DNA of 39,035 bases from a virus. Below, piece after piece: positions 32,277 to 38,953 of this stretch (position 1 is the stretch's first letter; each line of letters opens with the position of its first letter). The notes under the pieces were generated by a model. The model worked only from the letters and a program-made list of their open reading frames with translations. It was not told where the DNA came from and searched no databases. Location of the stretch: positions 1 through 39,035 of the IMG/VR virus record IMGVR_UViG_3300028377_000024; one strand, written 5' to 3'. Position numbers and translations under genes: made by a program.

Positions 32277-32600
32277 ATGACTAAACTAGAACAAGTATTA
32301 CAAAGCGATTTATACATTGAATTAGGTAAAGAGAAAGTACTCTCTATTATTAAAGACATTAGGGAAGAGGAGTATCTGTACTTTCTTTGTAACATGTTTC
32401 AAGCTAAGCTGCAAGATCAGGACATTTACACTAGTAAAGAGTTAATACAAGAGTTCTTTAATATCTTTAGACCACCTCATGCTACTCGTGAATACCATAA
32501 TTCTTTCTGGTGCCTAGGAGATGAACACATACCTAAAAGAAGAGGTGTTTTAGATGTTATAATCAACACATTGGAAGAGTTAGAAGAGATTCTTGGTTAG
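32277..32600 (+). CDS. Small acidic hypothetical protein
   Basis: 107 aa from the ATG at 32277. An in-frame ATG at 32217 lies between the two direct repeats and would add 20 residues of unlikely composition. Helical protein (KLEQVLQSDLYIELGKEKVL, YLYFLCNMFQAKLQDQDIYT) with a C-terminal KRRGVLDVIINTLEELEEIL helix. Not recognised. It ends in TAG, showing TAG is a stop here. Confidence 0.55.
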   Translation: MTKLEQVLQSDLYIELGKEKVLSIIKDIREEEYLYFLCNMFQAKLQDQDIYTSKELIQEFFNIFRPPHATREYHNSFWCLGDEHIPKRRGVLDVIINTLEELEEILG

Positions 32601-32936
32601 TCTATGTGTATGACGACCAGGACACCCACCATTACTTTTTTCTTCTTTTCTACTACTCTCTAAATCATAAATTGTACTAATATTACACTTTTGTATTAAC
32701 TCTCTTTACAATGGTATATACAATTCACTAGTCATTTAACATTCAAAACTCACAAAATAATGGATAAATTTATTTACTATCTATAAACCATCTTTATAAT
32801 TATGAAGTAAAGTTTGATGGAGGTAACACTCATCAAGTACTAGGCAAGTATAACATTTCATTTAATCATGAATTTAAACCTAATAGACCTAGAAACAAAA
32901 GGATGAAAAACCGTTAATTTAAAACACATATACACT
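32601..32936 (+). other. 336-nt gap with a possible degraded small gene
   Basis: No intact gene is seen. The frame ending at the TAA at 32914-32916 encodes a plausible 39-residue protein tail (YEVKFDGGNTHQVLGKYNIS and onwards) without any ATG at its start. An ATG at 32762 in another frame gives only eight codons (MDKFIYYL). A frameshifted remnant is the simplest reading. The left 140 nt are AT-rich with no structure that I can see. Confidence 0.4.
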
Positions 32937-33173
32937 ATGACAGTAGATGAACGAATATATGAAATATGGAATCATGTAAGTAAGATAGCTAATGAAGATC
33001 CTGAGTTTGCTAGATCGTTAGTAAACTTAGAGTCTGTGCCTCAATGGTTACGGGATAAACTCAATCAGAATGAGGAGAAAATCGTGATATCCAAACTTAA
33101 AAATCAGATTACAAATGTGGATTCAATGACTTTATTATGGTATCAATTACAAAATGGGGAAGTAAAGAATTAG
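32937..33173 (+). CDS. Small hypothetical protein
   Basis: 78 aa, soluble and helical (VDERIYEIWNHVSKIANEDP, DSMTLLWYQLQNGEVKN). The start follows the A-rich leader typical of this region. Its 3' end overlaps the start of the interrupted gene at 33137. Not recognised. Confidence 0.5.
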   Translation: MTVDERIYEIWNHVSKIANEDPEFARSLVNLESVPQWLRDKLNQNEEKIVISKLKNQITNVDSMTLLWYQLQNGEVKN

Positions 33174-33322
33174 AGATAGGAACTGAGCATGACAAAGATG
33201 AAGAACTTGAGGTAACAATATTAAATGATGAAGGTGATGATATAAGCGTATGGCTGAAAAAAGAAGAAGTCAAATGACTTATAGAACATCTTCAAATGTT
33301 AGCTCTTGACTTACCATTTTAA
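33137..33322 (+). pseudogene. Small gene interrupted by an in-frame TGA
   Basis: ATG at 33137 starts a 46-codon frame (MVSITKWGSKELEIGTEHDK ... ISVWLKKEEVK) that ends at TGA (33275-33277). The same frame continues for 14 codons, LIEHLQMLALDLPF, to TAA at 33322. WLKKEEVKxLIEHLQ is a common ending of small phage proteins, so the parts look like one gene of 61 codons. Either the TGA is a mutation that leaves a functional 46-aa protein, or the gene is decaying. No suppressor tRNA for TGA is present in this window. Confidence 0.6.
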
Positions 33323-33352
33323 CTAATTAATAACACTTAAATACATAATACT

Positions 33353-33661
33353 ATGCATGGAAAATCTTGGACAACCGAAGAAGAAGAAATACTACAGGAT
33401 TATACTTACACTTTTCCTGAACAGACGAATCTTAGTAAGGCTGAAATAATTCACGCTGAAGGTTTGCTTAATTATAGGACTGAGCAAGCTATTTCTGTTA
33501 GATTCTCTGTACTTAAATCCAGAAAAAAAGAACAGAAAAAGAACGAAACTGAAACAATAGTCAGAAAAAAAGGTTCAGAAATAGCAGTACAGATAGCTAC
33601 TGCTGTGTTAAATGAACTTACATCAGAGGAGCGTAAGAAAGTATTTCTTAATTTCCTCTAG
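33353..33661 (+). CDS. SANT/Myb-like small DNA-binding candidate
   Basis: 102 aa. SWTTEEEEILQDYTYTFPEQ followed by AEGLLNYRTEQAISVRFSVL fits the helix-loop-helix of a SANT/Myb-like domain (W near residue 6, R-T-x-x-A-I-x-x-R at the recognition helix). The rest is basic and helical (SRKKEQKKNETE onwards). Probably binds DNA and may regulate early genes. Inference from one domain-like stretch. Confidence 0.5.
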   Translation: MHGKSWTTEEEEILQDYTYTFPEQTNLSKAEIIHAEGLLNYRTEQAISVRFSVLKSRKKEQKKNETETIVRKKGSEIAVQIATAVLNELTSEERKKVFLNFL

Positions 33662-33694
33662 TATACCATTAATAATAAAACTCACGAGGTAATA

Positions 33695-34153
33695 ATGAAA
33701 TATTCAGATGATTTAGTTCCTATGTCTAATAAAAGACTGGAACTTGAAAATATCGCTAAACAACTCTCTAACATACCAGCCATATATTCTGGTGGGTGTG
33801 GTATAGCTGCTTATGCTCTATATCAAAAAGCAAAAGAGCTGTTTCCTGATGGTGATGTGCAGATTGTTTACTCATATAATTTTAAAGATGAGTATAAAGC
33901 AAACGAGTCAGTGATTGAATCTAATGATTTAACAGGTGTTCATTCACCAGCTCATTGTTATATAACATTAAATGGTGAAAGGATAGATGTAATATATAAT
34001 GAAAAGTGGAATTATAATACAATAAATACCACACGAGAATTTCTTGAACATTCTATTACTAGCTCTTCCTGGAATCCAAGATTTAATAGAGGAGAATGGA
34101 TACCTGAAATAGAACAAATAACAGGAGTAGACTTACAGTTTGCTCTGCACTAA
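33695..34153 (+). CDS. Cysteine-protease-fold-like phage protein
   Basis: 152 aa. C35 in YSGGCGIAAYAL, H87 in SPAHCYITLNG and D98 in GERIDVIYN lie in the order and spacing of a transglutaminase/NlpC-like C-H-D arrangement. The motif GGCG-x-A-x-x-L followed by H-x-x-x-x-x-x-G is seen in small phage proteins of unknown role. It could be a peptidase, amidase or a non-catalytic relative. No export signal, so it would act inside the cell. Confidence 0.5.
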   Translation: MKYSDDLVPMSNKRLELENIAKQLSNIPAIYSGGCGIAAYALYQKAKELFPDGDVQIVYSYNFKDEYKANESVIESNDLTGVHSPAHCYITLNGERIDVIYNEKWNYNTINTTREFLEHSITSSSWNPRFNRGEWIPEIEQITGVDLQFALH

Positions 34154-34164
34154 AACTCATTATT

Positions 34165-34338
34165 ATGAAAAAACAAGATCAAAACATACAAATAGCAGTG
34201 GTAATAACAACGATTATAGCTTGTGTAGTAGCTTACTCAGCTGTCGATCAAGGACACTATGATCTAGTAATTGCTATGCTTCTTATATTAATCGTGAACT
34301 TTTGTATAGTTCCTAAACAAAAGCCCTATGAGACTTGA
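34165..34338 (+). CDS. Tiny membrane protein (two helices)
   Basis: 57 aa with two hydrophobic helices (about 8-26, IQIAVVITTIIACVVAYSA; and 33-51, DLVIAMLLILIVNFCIVP). The stop overlaps the start of the next ORF by 11 nt. Type of protein unknown; it could act on the host inner membrane. Confidence 0.5.
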   Translation: MKKQDQNIQIAVVITTIIACVVAYSAVDQGHYDLVIAMLLILIVNFCIVPKQKPYET

Positions 34339-34486
34339 CCAATTAACCAGCTATGAGCTCAAAGAACGTATTAAAACTCTCAATGATACGATTGTAAGGA
34401 TAAGAAATTATGCTACAAGAGAAGATATTGAGGCGTTGGAAGCGGAGATTGAGCTCATTCAAAAAGAACAGGAGAACCGATGTTAG
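34328..34486 (+). CDS. Tiny coiled-coil protein
   Basis: 52 aa, one long amphipathic helix (MRLDQLTSYELKERIKTLND, then RNYATREDIEALEAEIELIQ). It overlaps its upstream and downstream neighbours by 11 and 7 nt, which suggests coupled translation of three small genes. Confidence 0.5.
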   Translation: MRLDQLTSYELKERIKTLNDTIVRIRNYATREDIEALEAEIELIQKEQENRC

Positions 34487-34587
34487 GAGAATTTTGGAGT
34501 ACAGTTGTCTATATAATCGTCATGGGCATCATCAATGGTACTATCGTGTACATCATCGTACAGATAGCTAAATCAGCAGATAAATAA
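34480..34587 (+). CDS. Tiny single-span membrane protein
   Basis: 35 aa with one hydrophobic helix (about 8-29). Third member of the overlapping trio at 34165-34587. Two of three are membrane proteins, so they may work together at the membrane. Confidence 0.45.
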   Translation: MLGEFWSTVVYIIVMGIINGTIVYIIVQIAKSADK

Positions 34588-34606
34588 CCCTTAAAACCGA
34601 CTAGTT

Positions 34607-34822
34607 ATGACTATAATAAAAGAAATCATCATCCTTTTAGTATTTATGGTTAACATCTTATACACTATTTGGATAAGCTTTGAAGTATTAAGCTTAATGG
34701 TATATGCACATATAATGCCTGAGATATATCAAGATTATAAATCTCATGTAAGTATGATGCAAGTATCTTATGCAACATTAGTAGTTATTAGTTACTTAGG
34801 ATATATAGAATGGTTTGTATGA
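34607..34822 (+). CDS. Small membrane protein
   Basis: 71 aa with two hydrophobic segments (about 1-30 and 50-68; IIILLVFMVNILYTIWISFE, VSYATLVVISYLGYIEWF). Not recognised. It ends in TGA, showing TGA is a stop here. Follows the tiny membrane-gene trio by 19 nt. Confidence 0.5.
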   Translation: MTIIKEIIILLVFMVNILYTIWISFEVLSLMVYAHIMPEIYQDYKSHVSMMQVSYATLVVISYLGYIEWFV

Positions 34823-35134
34823 GTGTGAATTGTATACAGTGACCCTTTCTGTAGGACTTTTTGTAAAAAAAAAATTCCCAGTTAGGGTTTAACTGTATAT
34901 TTCCACTGACCAGCTTATGTTTCCAGAAAGGATAAGAACCCATATCAGCTTTATAATACAGCAATTTATTGTTGCTATTGGGGACAACACTACCTCCTAT
35001 GAAATGCCTTTGGAGTTAGCCAACCCAACTTCTGACCTGATACTACGTCCACTGGAGCCTCTCAGGTGATAGAGTGTTTTTAACTCTGCAACACCACTAA
35101 AATAAAAATTAAACTCACCAATCAAAAGATAATT
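34823..35134 (+). other. 312-nt G/C-richer region with hairpins and a weak ORF
   Basis: It begins with a hairpin (CAGTTA/TAACTG, 34879-34895) after a run of nine A, and near its end has AGAGT/ACTCT (35071-35087). A 50-codon ORF (34917-35069) is open but uses C/G-rich codons unlike its neighbours and has no recognisable motif, so it may be chance. An sRNA or cis-acting region is equally possible. Confidence 0.4.
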
Positions 35135-35656
35135 ATGAAAAAACATGCACTAACGGGATTTGGACATTTAATATACCCTATCTTCAAAGACTCAAAGAGA
35201 GCTGTTGAAAGAATAACACAGATAGTAGACTTTATGGATCAAAACTTCCATAAAAACCATGTATACTTTGGAACAGGAACATCTGGTGCTATCATTCTTA
35301 CTCTAATTAATCATCTATTCAATCGTAATATTGTCCTTGTTAACAAAGGCAGTACTCACCACAGGATGATTATAGAAGGTAAAGTTAATGGTAACTCTAT
35401 AAATCATGCTACTGAACTATATAATCGCAGACAGGAATATCATTTTGTATTTATAGATGATTTCTTAAATACAGGAGCTACTGCTATGAAATGTCTACAT
35501 ACTGTCTTAGGCCAAGCTAGCAACTTACCTCTTGATTTAAGAGCTAAAGTTGATGTAATGTTTGATGCTGTAGCTATACTATCTAAATGTGGTAGTAATG
35601 ATGTAATTAATAGTTTAAATGACTACACTAAACATTACATACAAATAGAGGATTAA
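35135..35656 (+). CDS. Phosphoribosyltransferase-like protein
   Basis: 173 aa. FVFIDDFLNTGAT (104-116) is the 13-residue PRPP-binding motif of type I phosphoribosyltransferases (two acidic residues, then TGxT). YFGTGTSGAIIL (44-55) is the usual PPi loop. No hood signature identifies the base. The enzyme would add PRPP-derived ribose phosphate to a base, or salvage nucleotides for phage DNA synthesis. It precedes the interrupted gene at 35659 by 2 nt. Confidence 0.75.
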   Translation: MKKHALTGFGHLIYPIFKDSKRAVERITQIVDFMDQNFHKNHVYFGTGTSGAIILTLINHLFNRNIVLVNKGSTHHRMIIEGKVNGNSINHATELYNRRQEYHFVFIDDFLNTGATAMKCLHTVLGQASNLPLDLRAKVDVMFDAVAILSKCGSNDVINSLNDYTKHYIQIED

Positions 35657-35658
35657 TT

Positions 35659-35964
35659 ATGGGAGAAATAGCAGACATGATGATAGATGGTATTTTAGAC
35701 TGTTAAACAGGTGAATATATTGGACCACCTGTAGGATATCCTAGAACATCATCTGGTAGGAATAGGAATAGTGCAGTAAGAGGAATCAAAAACTTTCTTA
35801 GAATTCATACTGACATGGCTAATGAGGACTTGCACAAATATTGTCTTACATATCTAAAAGAGACTGGATTAGAATTCAATAATGCGCCACCTTGGATAGA
35901 TGTAGGAGAAATTATACAAAAAGACTTTGAGCAATTTGCTCAATACGTTAAATCAAAACAATAA
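35659..35964 (+). pseudogene. Small conserved gene interrupted by an in-frame TAA
   Basis: From ATG at 35659, 15 codons (MGEIADMMIDGILDC) end at TAA (35704-35706). The same frame then runs open for 85 codons (TGEYIGPPVGYPRTSSGRNR ... FEQFAQYVKSKQ) to TAA at 35964. IADMMxDGxLDxxTGEYIGxxxGYPRT is a pattern I associate with small phage proteins. A single C-to-T change (CAA to TAA) would explain the stop. There is no internal ATG near the break. It is either inactivated or read through. Confidence 0.7.
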
Positions 35965-35979
35965 CTAAATATCAAAACA

Positions 35980-36069
35980 ATGAATGAAGAAACACTCGCA
36001 ATACTTTACCCTGAGATGTACGGTGAAGAAGACCAATCAGAGTCAATGACAATCATTGATCTAGCCTAA
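35980..36069 (+). CDS. Tiny acidic ORF
   Basis: 29 codons, MNEETLAILYPEMYGEEDQS, ending in IIDLA. Fits an A-rich leader and the dense gene packing. Length gives weak support; not recognised. Confidence 0.35.
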   Translation: MNEETLAILYPEMYGEEDQSESMTIIDLA

Positions 36070-36104
36070 AACAAATAATATTTAATACTTATAGGACTAA
36101 TACT

Positions 36105-36449
36105 ATGAAAAAGATAACACAGTTGTTAACACGCAGTAACAAGCAAATATCACAAGCAAGAGCACATCGTATTACTAAAAGTGTAGATACTTCTTTTCAG
36201 AAGAAAGTATTGAACCTAGAAGGTGAGATCTCTCAGATGGAAGATAGGAGAGAGCGTCTGCTTGATATGTCTTCAAGTAACGTAACTACAACCAAGAATG
36301 CAGTAGATGATCTCGAAGCAGATGGGTTTGTAGATGCTATTACTGACATTGATATTAAGCTTGAGCTTAAGAGACGACACATTAAAGTCGTTAAACAGTC
36401 TCAAGAAGATATCATGGGAGATGTAGTTGAAGATACGGACCAGTCATGA
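36105..36449 (+). CDS. Coiled-coil small protein
   Basis: 114 aa, polar and helical, with heptad-like stretches (KVLNLEGEISQMEDRRERLL, DIDIKLELKRRHIKVVKQSQ). Its codon use is more regular than in its neighbours. The TGA stop overlaps the next ATG (ATGA), so it is coupled with the deoxyribosyltransferase-like gene. Function unknown. Confidence 0.5.
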   Translation: MKKITQLLTRSNKQISQARAHRITKSVDTSFQKKVLNLEGEISQMEDRRERLLDMSSSNVTTTKNAVDDLEADGFVDAITDIDIKLELKRRHIKVVKQSQEDIMGDVVEDTDQS

Positions 36450-36982
36450 TAGATGTCTATTTTAGTATATCCAAGCAGTATAGGAAGTATGCTGATAAAG
36501 ACTATGATATTTTAGGTAGCTCCTTAAAAGCTATAGGCTATGAATCAGATGAGTTTAAGTTACGTAAGTTCAGTTCATCTGTTTATACATCTTGTGAGAA
36601 TGAAGTTAGATATCCTGACTTTATGGTTACAAGCTTGCCTCATATAGGTAAACTTATAGGTAAAGGTAGTTACATAGAAATAGAATATGCTAGAGATAAT
36701 GATATACCTGTATTTGTGATTATTGATGTCGATAGCAAAAGAAAGATGTTTCTTGTAGACTATGCTAAGCCTGTATATGAGAATGATTGGGTTATGCATG
36801 CTCGAATTACTCTCTACGATGAGGAGCCTATAGGTAAACAGCGTATGAAGGCTATATTCTCTAACTTCAACATAGATGAGCCTAAATCAGCTAAAGATCG
36901 CTGGATCAGAACAAACTCTCCTGTTACAGAAGAGATCGAAGAGACAGTAGATCAATCAGAGAACATATTGTTCTTGTTATAA
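36446..36982 (+). CDS. Nucleoside 2-deoxyribosyltransferase-like protein
   Basis: 178 aa. GSYIEIEYARDNDIPVFVI (74-92) matches the E-I-x-x-A-x-x-x-x-x-P-V core of the NDT/DUF4406 fold (also related to TIR-like NAD-cleaving proteins); MIDVYFSISKQYRKYADKDY is the usual first strand and loop. The predicted substrate is a nucleoside or NAD-type glycosidic bond. Together with the phosphoribosyltransferase-like protein it suggests nucleotide metabolism or modified-base work. Moderate confidence; fold-level only. Confidence 0.55.
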   Translation: MIDVYFSISKQYRKYADKDYDILGSSLKAIGYESDEFKLRKFSSSVYTSCENEVRYPDFMVTSLPHIGKLIGKGSYIEIEYARDNDIPVFVIIDVDSKRKMFLVDYAKPVYENDWVMHARITLYDEEPIGKQRMKAIFSNFNIDEPKSAKDRWIRTNSPVTEEIEETVDQSENILFLL

Positions 36983-36990
36983 ATTTAAAC

Positions 36991-37020
36991 GGGGGGGGGA
37001 AACTTTCTCCCTCTTATTTT
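36991..37020 (+). terminator. Weak terminator after the NDT-like gene
   Basis: A run of nine G leads to GGGGG/CTCCC around AAACTTT, followed by TCTTATTTT. The stem is short and the G run is a likely indel hotspot. Confidence 0.45.
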
Positions 37021-37042
37021 AACTCTCAAAACAAATAATATT

Positions 37043-37375
37043 ATGTTTACAAACTCTACAAGAGTCTCTCATAAACTAGAAGGTCCTAAAAGATTGGAGG
37101 GTGAGTACTTTAAACCATACAAGAAAAGAATACGTAAAGAGAATACCCTTATTGATAATTATATGAAAGGTGAAATTGTCTGGTATCCTGGTGGTATGGA
37201 TAGTAGATCTATGCTATTATCACTAGCATTTCAAGGTAAAATTGAAAGCTCTGTAGTAAAACAGGTTCTTTCTAGTGCTCAAGGTACATTAAAAGGTAAG
37301 CCTACAGGTGAGTTACAACCTAATGGACTCCCTGTGCGTGCTAACATTAAATTGGAAGCTGAGCGTGAGAAATAA
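37043..37375 (+). CDS. Small basic hypothetical protein
   Basis: 110 aa, basic, with FKPYKKRIRKENTLIDNYMK and an internal GEIVWYPGGMDSRSMLLSLA segment, then QGTLKGKPTGELQPNGLPVR. Not recognised. It sits alone between two terminators and before the tmRNA gene. Basic N-terminus suggests nucleic acid or ribosome binding, but there is no proof. Confidence 0.5.
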   Translation: MFTNSTRVSHKLEGPKRLEGEYFKPYKKRIRKENTLIDNYMKGEIVWYPGGMDSRSMLLSLAFQGKIESSVVKQVLSSAQGTLKGKPTGELQPNGLPVRANIKLEAEREK

Positions 37376-37405
37376 TTTCAACTAGTCGGTTGAAGGTAGG
37401 AGTGA

Positions 37406-37445
37406 GAGAAGCTGGTATAATTTTGTACTGGCTTCTCTTTTTATA
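37406..37445 (+). terminator. Terminator before the tmRNA gene
   Basis: GAGAAGC (37406-37412) pairs with GCTTCTC (37431-37437), with a TGGTA/TACTG extension inside, then TTTTTAT. It separates the 110-aa gene from the tmRNA, so the tmRNA should have its own promoter between about 37446 and 37489. Confidence 0.8.
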
Positions 37446-37489
37446 TTATATAAAATACTGTTATATTACAGATTCATTGATAAAAACAT

Positions 37490-37849
37490 GGGGGATTTCT
37501 GGATTCGACAGGATGTACCGTGTTATGTTTACAACGTGGCTGATGGACTACCATTACAGTTAAATTGAACTGACAACAATCAATCATCTAAAATTGTAGG
37601 GTTTATTGGCTCTGCAAGACAAGAACTGGCTCAAGCAGCTTAGACTTGTTCGTTCTACCTGATGCTAATAAGGAATCATAGAGCGTTATAATTAGCAGAT
37701 CACCTGTGAGAAGGTTATAGAAACTCTGAGTGACAGCTAAGTAGCTATACTTTACTAGCTCATATAATATAATGTGAAAAATAGCAAATCGTTGTACAAT
37801 AAATATAATGACAGCATTTTGGACAGGGGTTCGACTCCCCTATCCTCCA
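37490..37849 (+). ncRNA. ssrA: Complete tmRNA (ssrA) with unusual tag
   Basis: The 5' end (GGGGGAT, then TGGATTCGACAGG) and the 3' end (GGACAGGGGTTCGACTCCCC, then TATCCTCC and A) form the tRNA-like domain: a 7-bp acceptor (one G-U), the conserved GGATTCGAC D-loop signature, and an AGGGG/CCCCT T stem. Length 360 is normal. The 3' CCA is not encoded. The predicted tag frame ends at TAG (37641-37643) and reads GSARQELAQAA (resume codon near 37602-37608; exact start uncertain). The C-terminal Ala-Ala is retained, but the usual LAA is AQAA. It would rescue stalled ribosomes and mark the product for proteolysis. Confidence 0.9.
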
Positions 37850-37866
37850 CTTTAAAAGCTAATCTT

Positions 37867-37974
37867 ATGGATGATAATCAAATTATATGCCCAGAGTGTT
37901 TAGAATTTAGTTCTGAAGAAGAATTAGATGAATACTACGGACTATGCAAAGACTGCGCAGAAGATGCAGAGTAG
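37867..37974 (+). CDS. Tiny zinc-ribbon-like protein
   Basis: 35 aa from the ATG at 37867. CPEC and CKDC pairs, 21 residues apart, form a zinc-ribbon or rubredoxin-like knuckle (IICPECLEFS, YGLCKDCAEDAE). A longer reading from 37774 would overlap the tmRNA 3' end and is rejected. Its start is 17 nt after the tmRNA, so it may share its promoter. Confidence 0.55.
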   Translation: MDDNQIICPECLEFSSEEELDEYYGLCKDCAEDAE

Positions 37975-38056
37975 CATCATAGAACTGTTAGTGGTAATCT
38001 GTATGATTATACTTGCAGTAGAAACAATAAGACTGGGAAAGTTCCAGGTTAAATAA
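37964..38056 (+). CDS. Tiny membrane ORF
   Basis: 30 aa (MQSSIIELLVVICMIILAVE, then TIRLGKFQVK), one transmembrane helix followed by a basic tail. It overlaps the end of the zinc-ribbon ORF by 11 nt in another frame. The short length makes it tentative. Confidence 0.35.
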   Translation: MQSSIIELLVVICMIILAVETIRLGKFQVK

Positions 38057-38187
38057 CAACGTTCAATTTGAAGGAGCTGCTGAAAGCATAAAATAAAACA
38101 ACTAATTATAATTATAATCTGTTGTATTATCTTTAATAGTGTGGCGCTAAAGCAAGTAAGCAGCTCTTTTCTTAATAAGAGGACATT

Positions 38188-38481
38188 ATGATAGAAGACA
38201 AAGATGTAAGCATGCTAATAATAGCTCCAGAGAAAGGAGGTGGTGAAGGCCCTTATTACTTATTTGCAGAAAATGGTGAAGGACTAGCTAGTCACTGGTG
38301 CTCTTCTTCAGGATTTGCTAGAGGTGATCTTCATGATAACAGACCTGAAAGAATAAAAGAGTACAAGGAAAAGTATGGTGAGTACAAAGTAAAGTTTCTA
38401 GATGAATCTGGTATCACTGAAGATGAGTTGTTGAAACGTAATAAGGAACACGCAAAAGTTAACGGTTACTATAAAGAATAA
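38188..38481 (+). CDS. Small conserved phage protein
   Basis: 97 aa. The run EGLASHWCSSSGFARGDLHD followed by NRPERIKEYKEKYGEYKVKF appears to be a conserved phage motif of unknown function. The start is preceded by a purine-rich stretch (AAGAGGACATT). Its frame continues after the TAA into the lipoprotein-like ORF. Confidence 0.55.
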   Translation: MIEDKDVSMLIIAPEKGGGEGPYYLFAENGEGLASHWCSSSGFARGDLHDNRPERIKEYKEKYGEYKVKFLDESGITEDELLKRNKEHAKVNGYYKE

Positions 38482-38688
38482 CATAGTGTAGTACTATTTA
38501 GCATTTTATTTATTTCAGGGTGTGGACAGATTGAGAAATCTTATGAGAATGCAAATTATAAAACTCTAGTCAATAAGGAGGTTGACTTGAAGTTTTACAG
38601 TGGTGGAAGTTTAGTAGCAGAATACAAAGATGCTACTATCACTTACAGTAATAGTGATTCTGAAGCTACCTACTTTGAAATCGAATAG
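38482..38688 (+). CDS. Lipoprotein-like ORF without an obvious start codon
   Basis: Open frame from just after the TAA at 38481 to TAG at 38688, 68 codons. VVLFSILFISGC GQIEKSY is a lipoprotein-type hydrophobic stretch plus lipobox (ISGC, Cys at 38521), and YKTLVNKEVDLKFYSGGSLV, then EYKDATITYSNSDSEATYFE, is a plausible mature domain. No ATG, GTG or TTG lies before the hydrophobic part. The start may be non-canonical, or the 5' end may be damaged by a small indel (ATAAAGAATAACATA upstream would suit a lost start). Confidence 0.45.
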   Translation, partial: HSVVLFSILFISGCGQIEKSYENANYKTLVNKEVDLKFYSGGSLVAEYKDATITYSNSDSEATYFEIE

Positions 38689-38702
38689 GTAGTTTCTTTT
38701 TT
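38662..38702 (+). terminator. Terminator overlapping the end of the lipoprotein-like ORF
   Basis: GAAGCTACCTA (38662-38672) pairs with TAGGTAGTTTC (38686-38696) over 11 bp with one G-U, and six T follow. Overlap with the last codons is common in compact phage genomes. Confidence 0.85.
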
Positions 38703-38728
38703 AATACTAACATTTAAATTAAGAGAAT

Positions 38729-38941
38729 ATGAGTACTGACTTAAAAAAGTTAAAAGATACTGGTTCAAGAAGTGTACCCATGACTGTTAATAGATATTGG
38801 GGCGGTGAGGAGAATGGTTCTTGTATTCAACTTACAGCAGAACAAGAAGATGGTTCTATTGGATATATACAATTAAATCCTATAGATATTGCTGAGTTAA
38901 TAGTAATATTTAAAGATCATATTTTTAATAATAGCAATTAA
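38729..38941 (+). CDS. Small hypothetical protein
   Basis: 70 aa, soluble (SRSVPMTVNRYWGGEENGSC, IQLTAEQEDGSIGYIQLNPI, ending in a helix). Beta-rich and well formed, with a conserved look (RYWGGxxxGxCxQLT, then a Y-x-QL-x-x-x-D-x-x-E-L helix), but I do not know a function. Confidence 0.5.
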   Translation: MSTDLKKLKDTGSRSVPMTVNRYWGGEENGSCIQLTAEQEDGSIGYIQLNPIDIAELIVIFKDHIFNNSN

Positions 38942-38953
38942 ATAAGGAATACT

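Noticed and set aside
37490-37849. tmRNA as an integration-site fragment
   Set aside because: Both ends of the tRNA-like domain and the tag region are present, so it is a full gene; no integrase is seen nearby.
37774-37974. 66-aa ORF overlapping the tmRNA
   Set aside because: Its first 31 codons are the tmRNA 3' end. The real start is the ATG at 37867.
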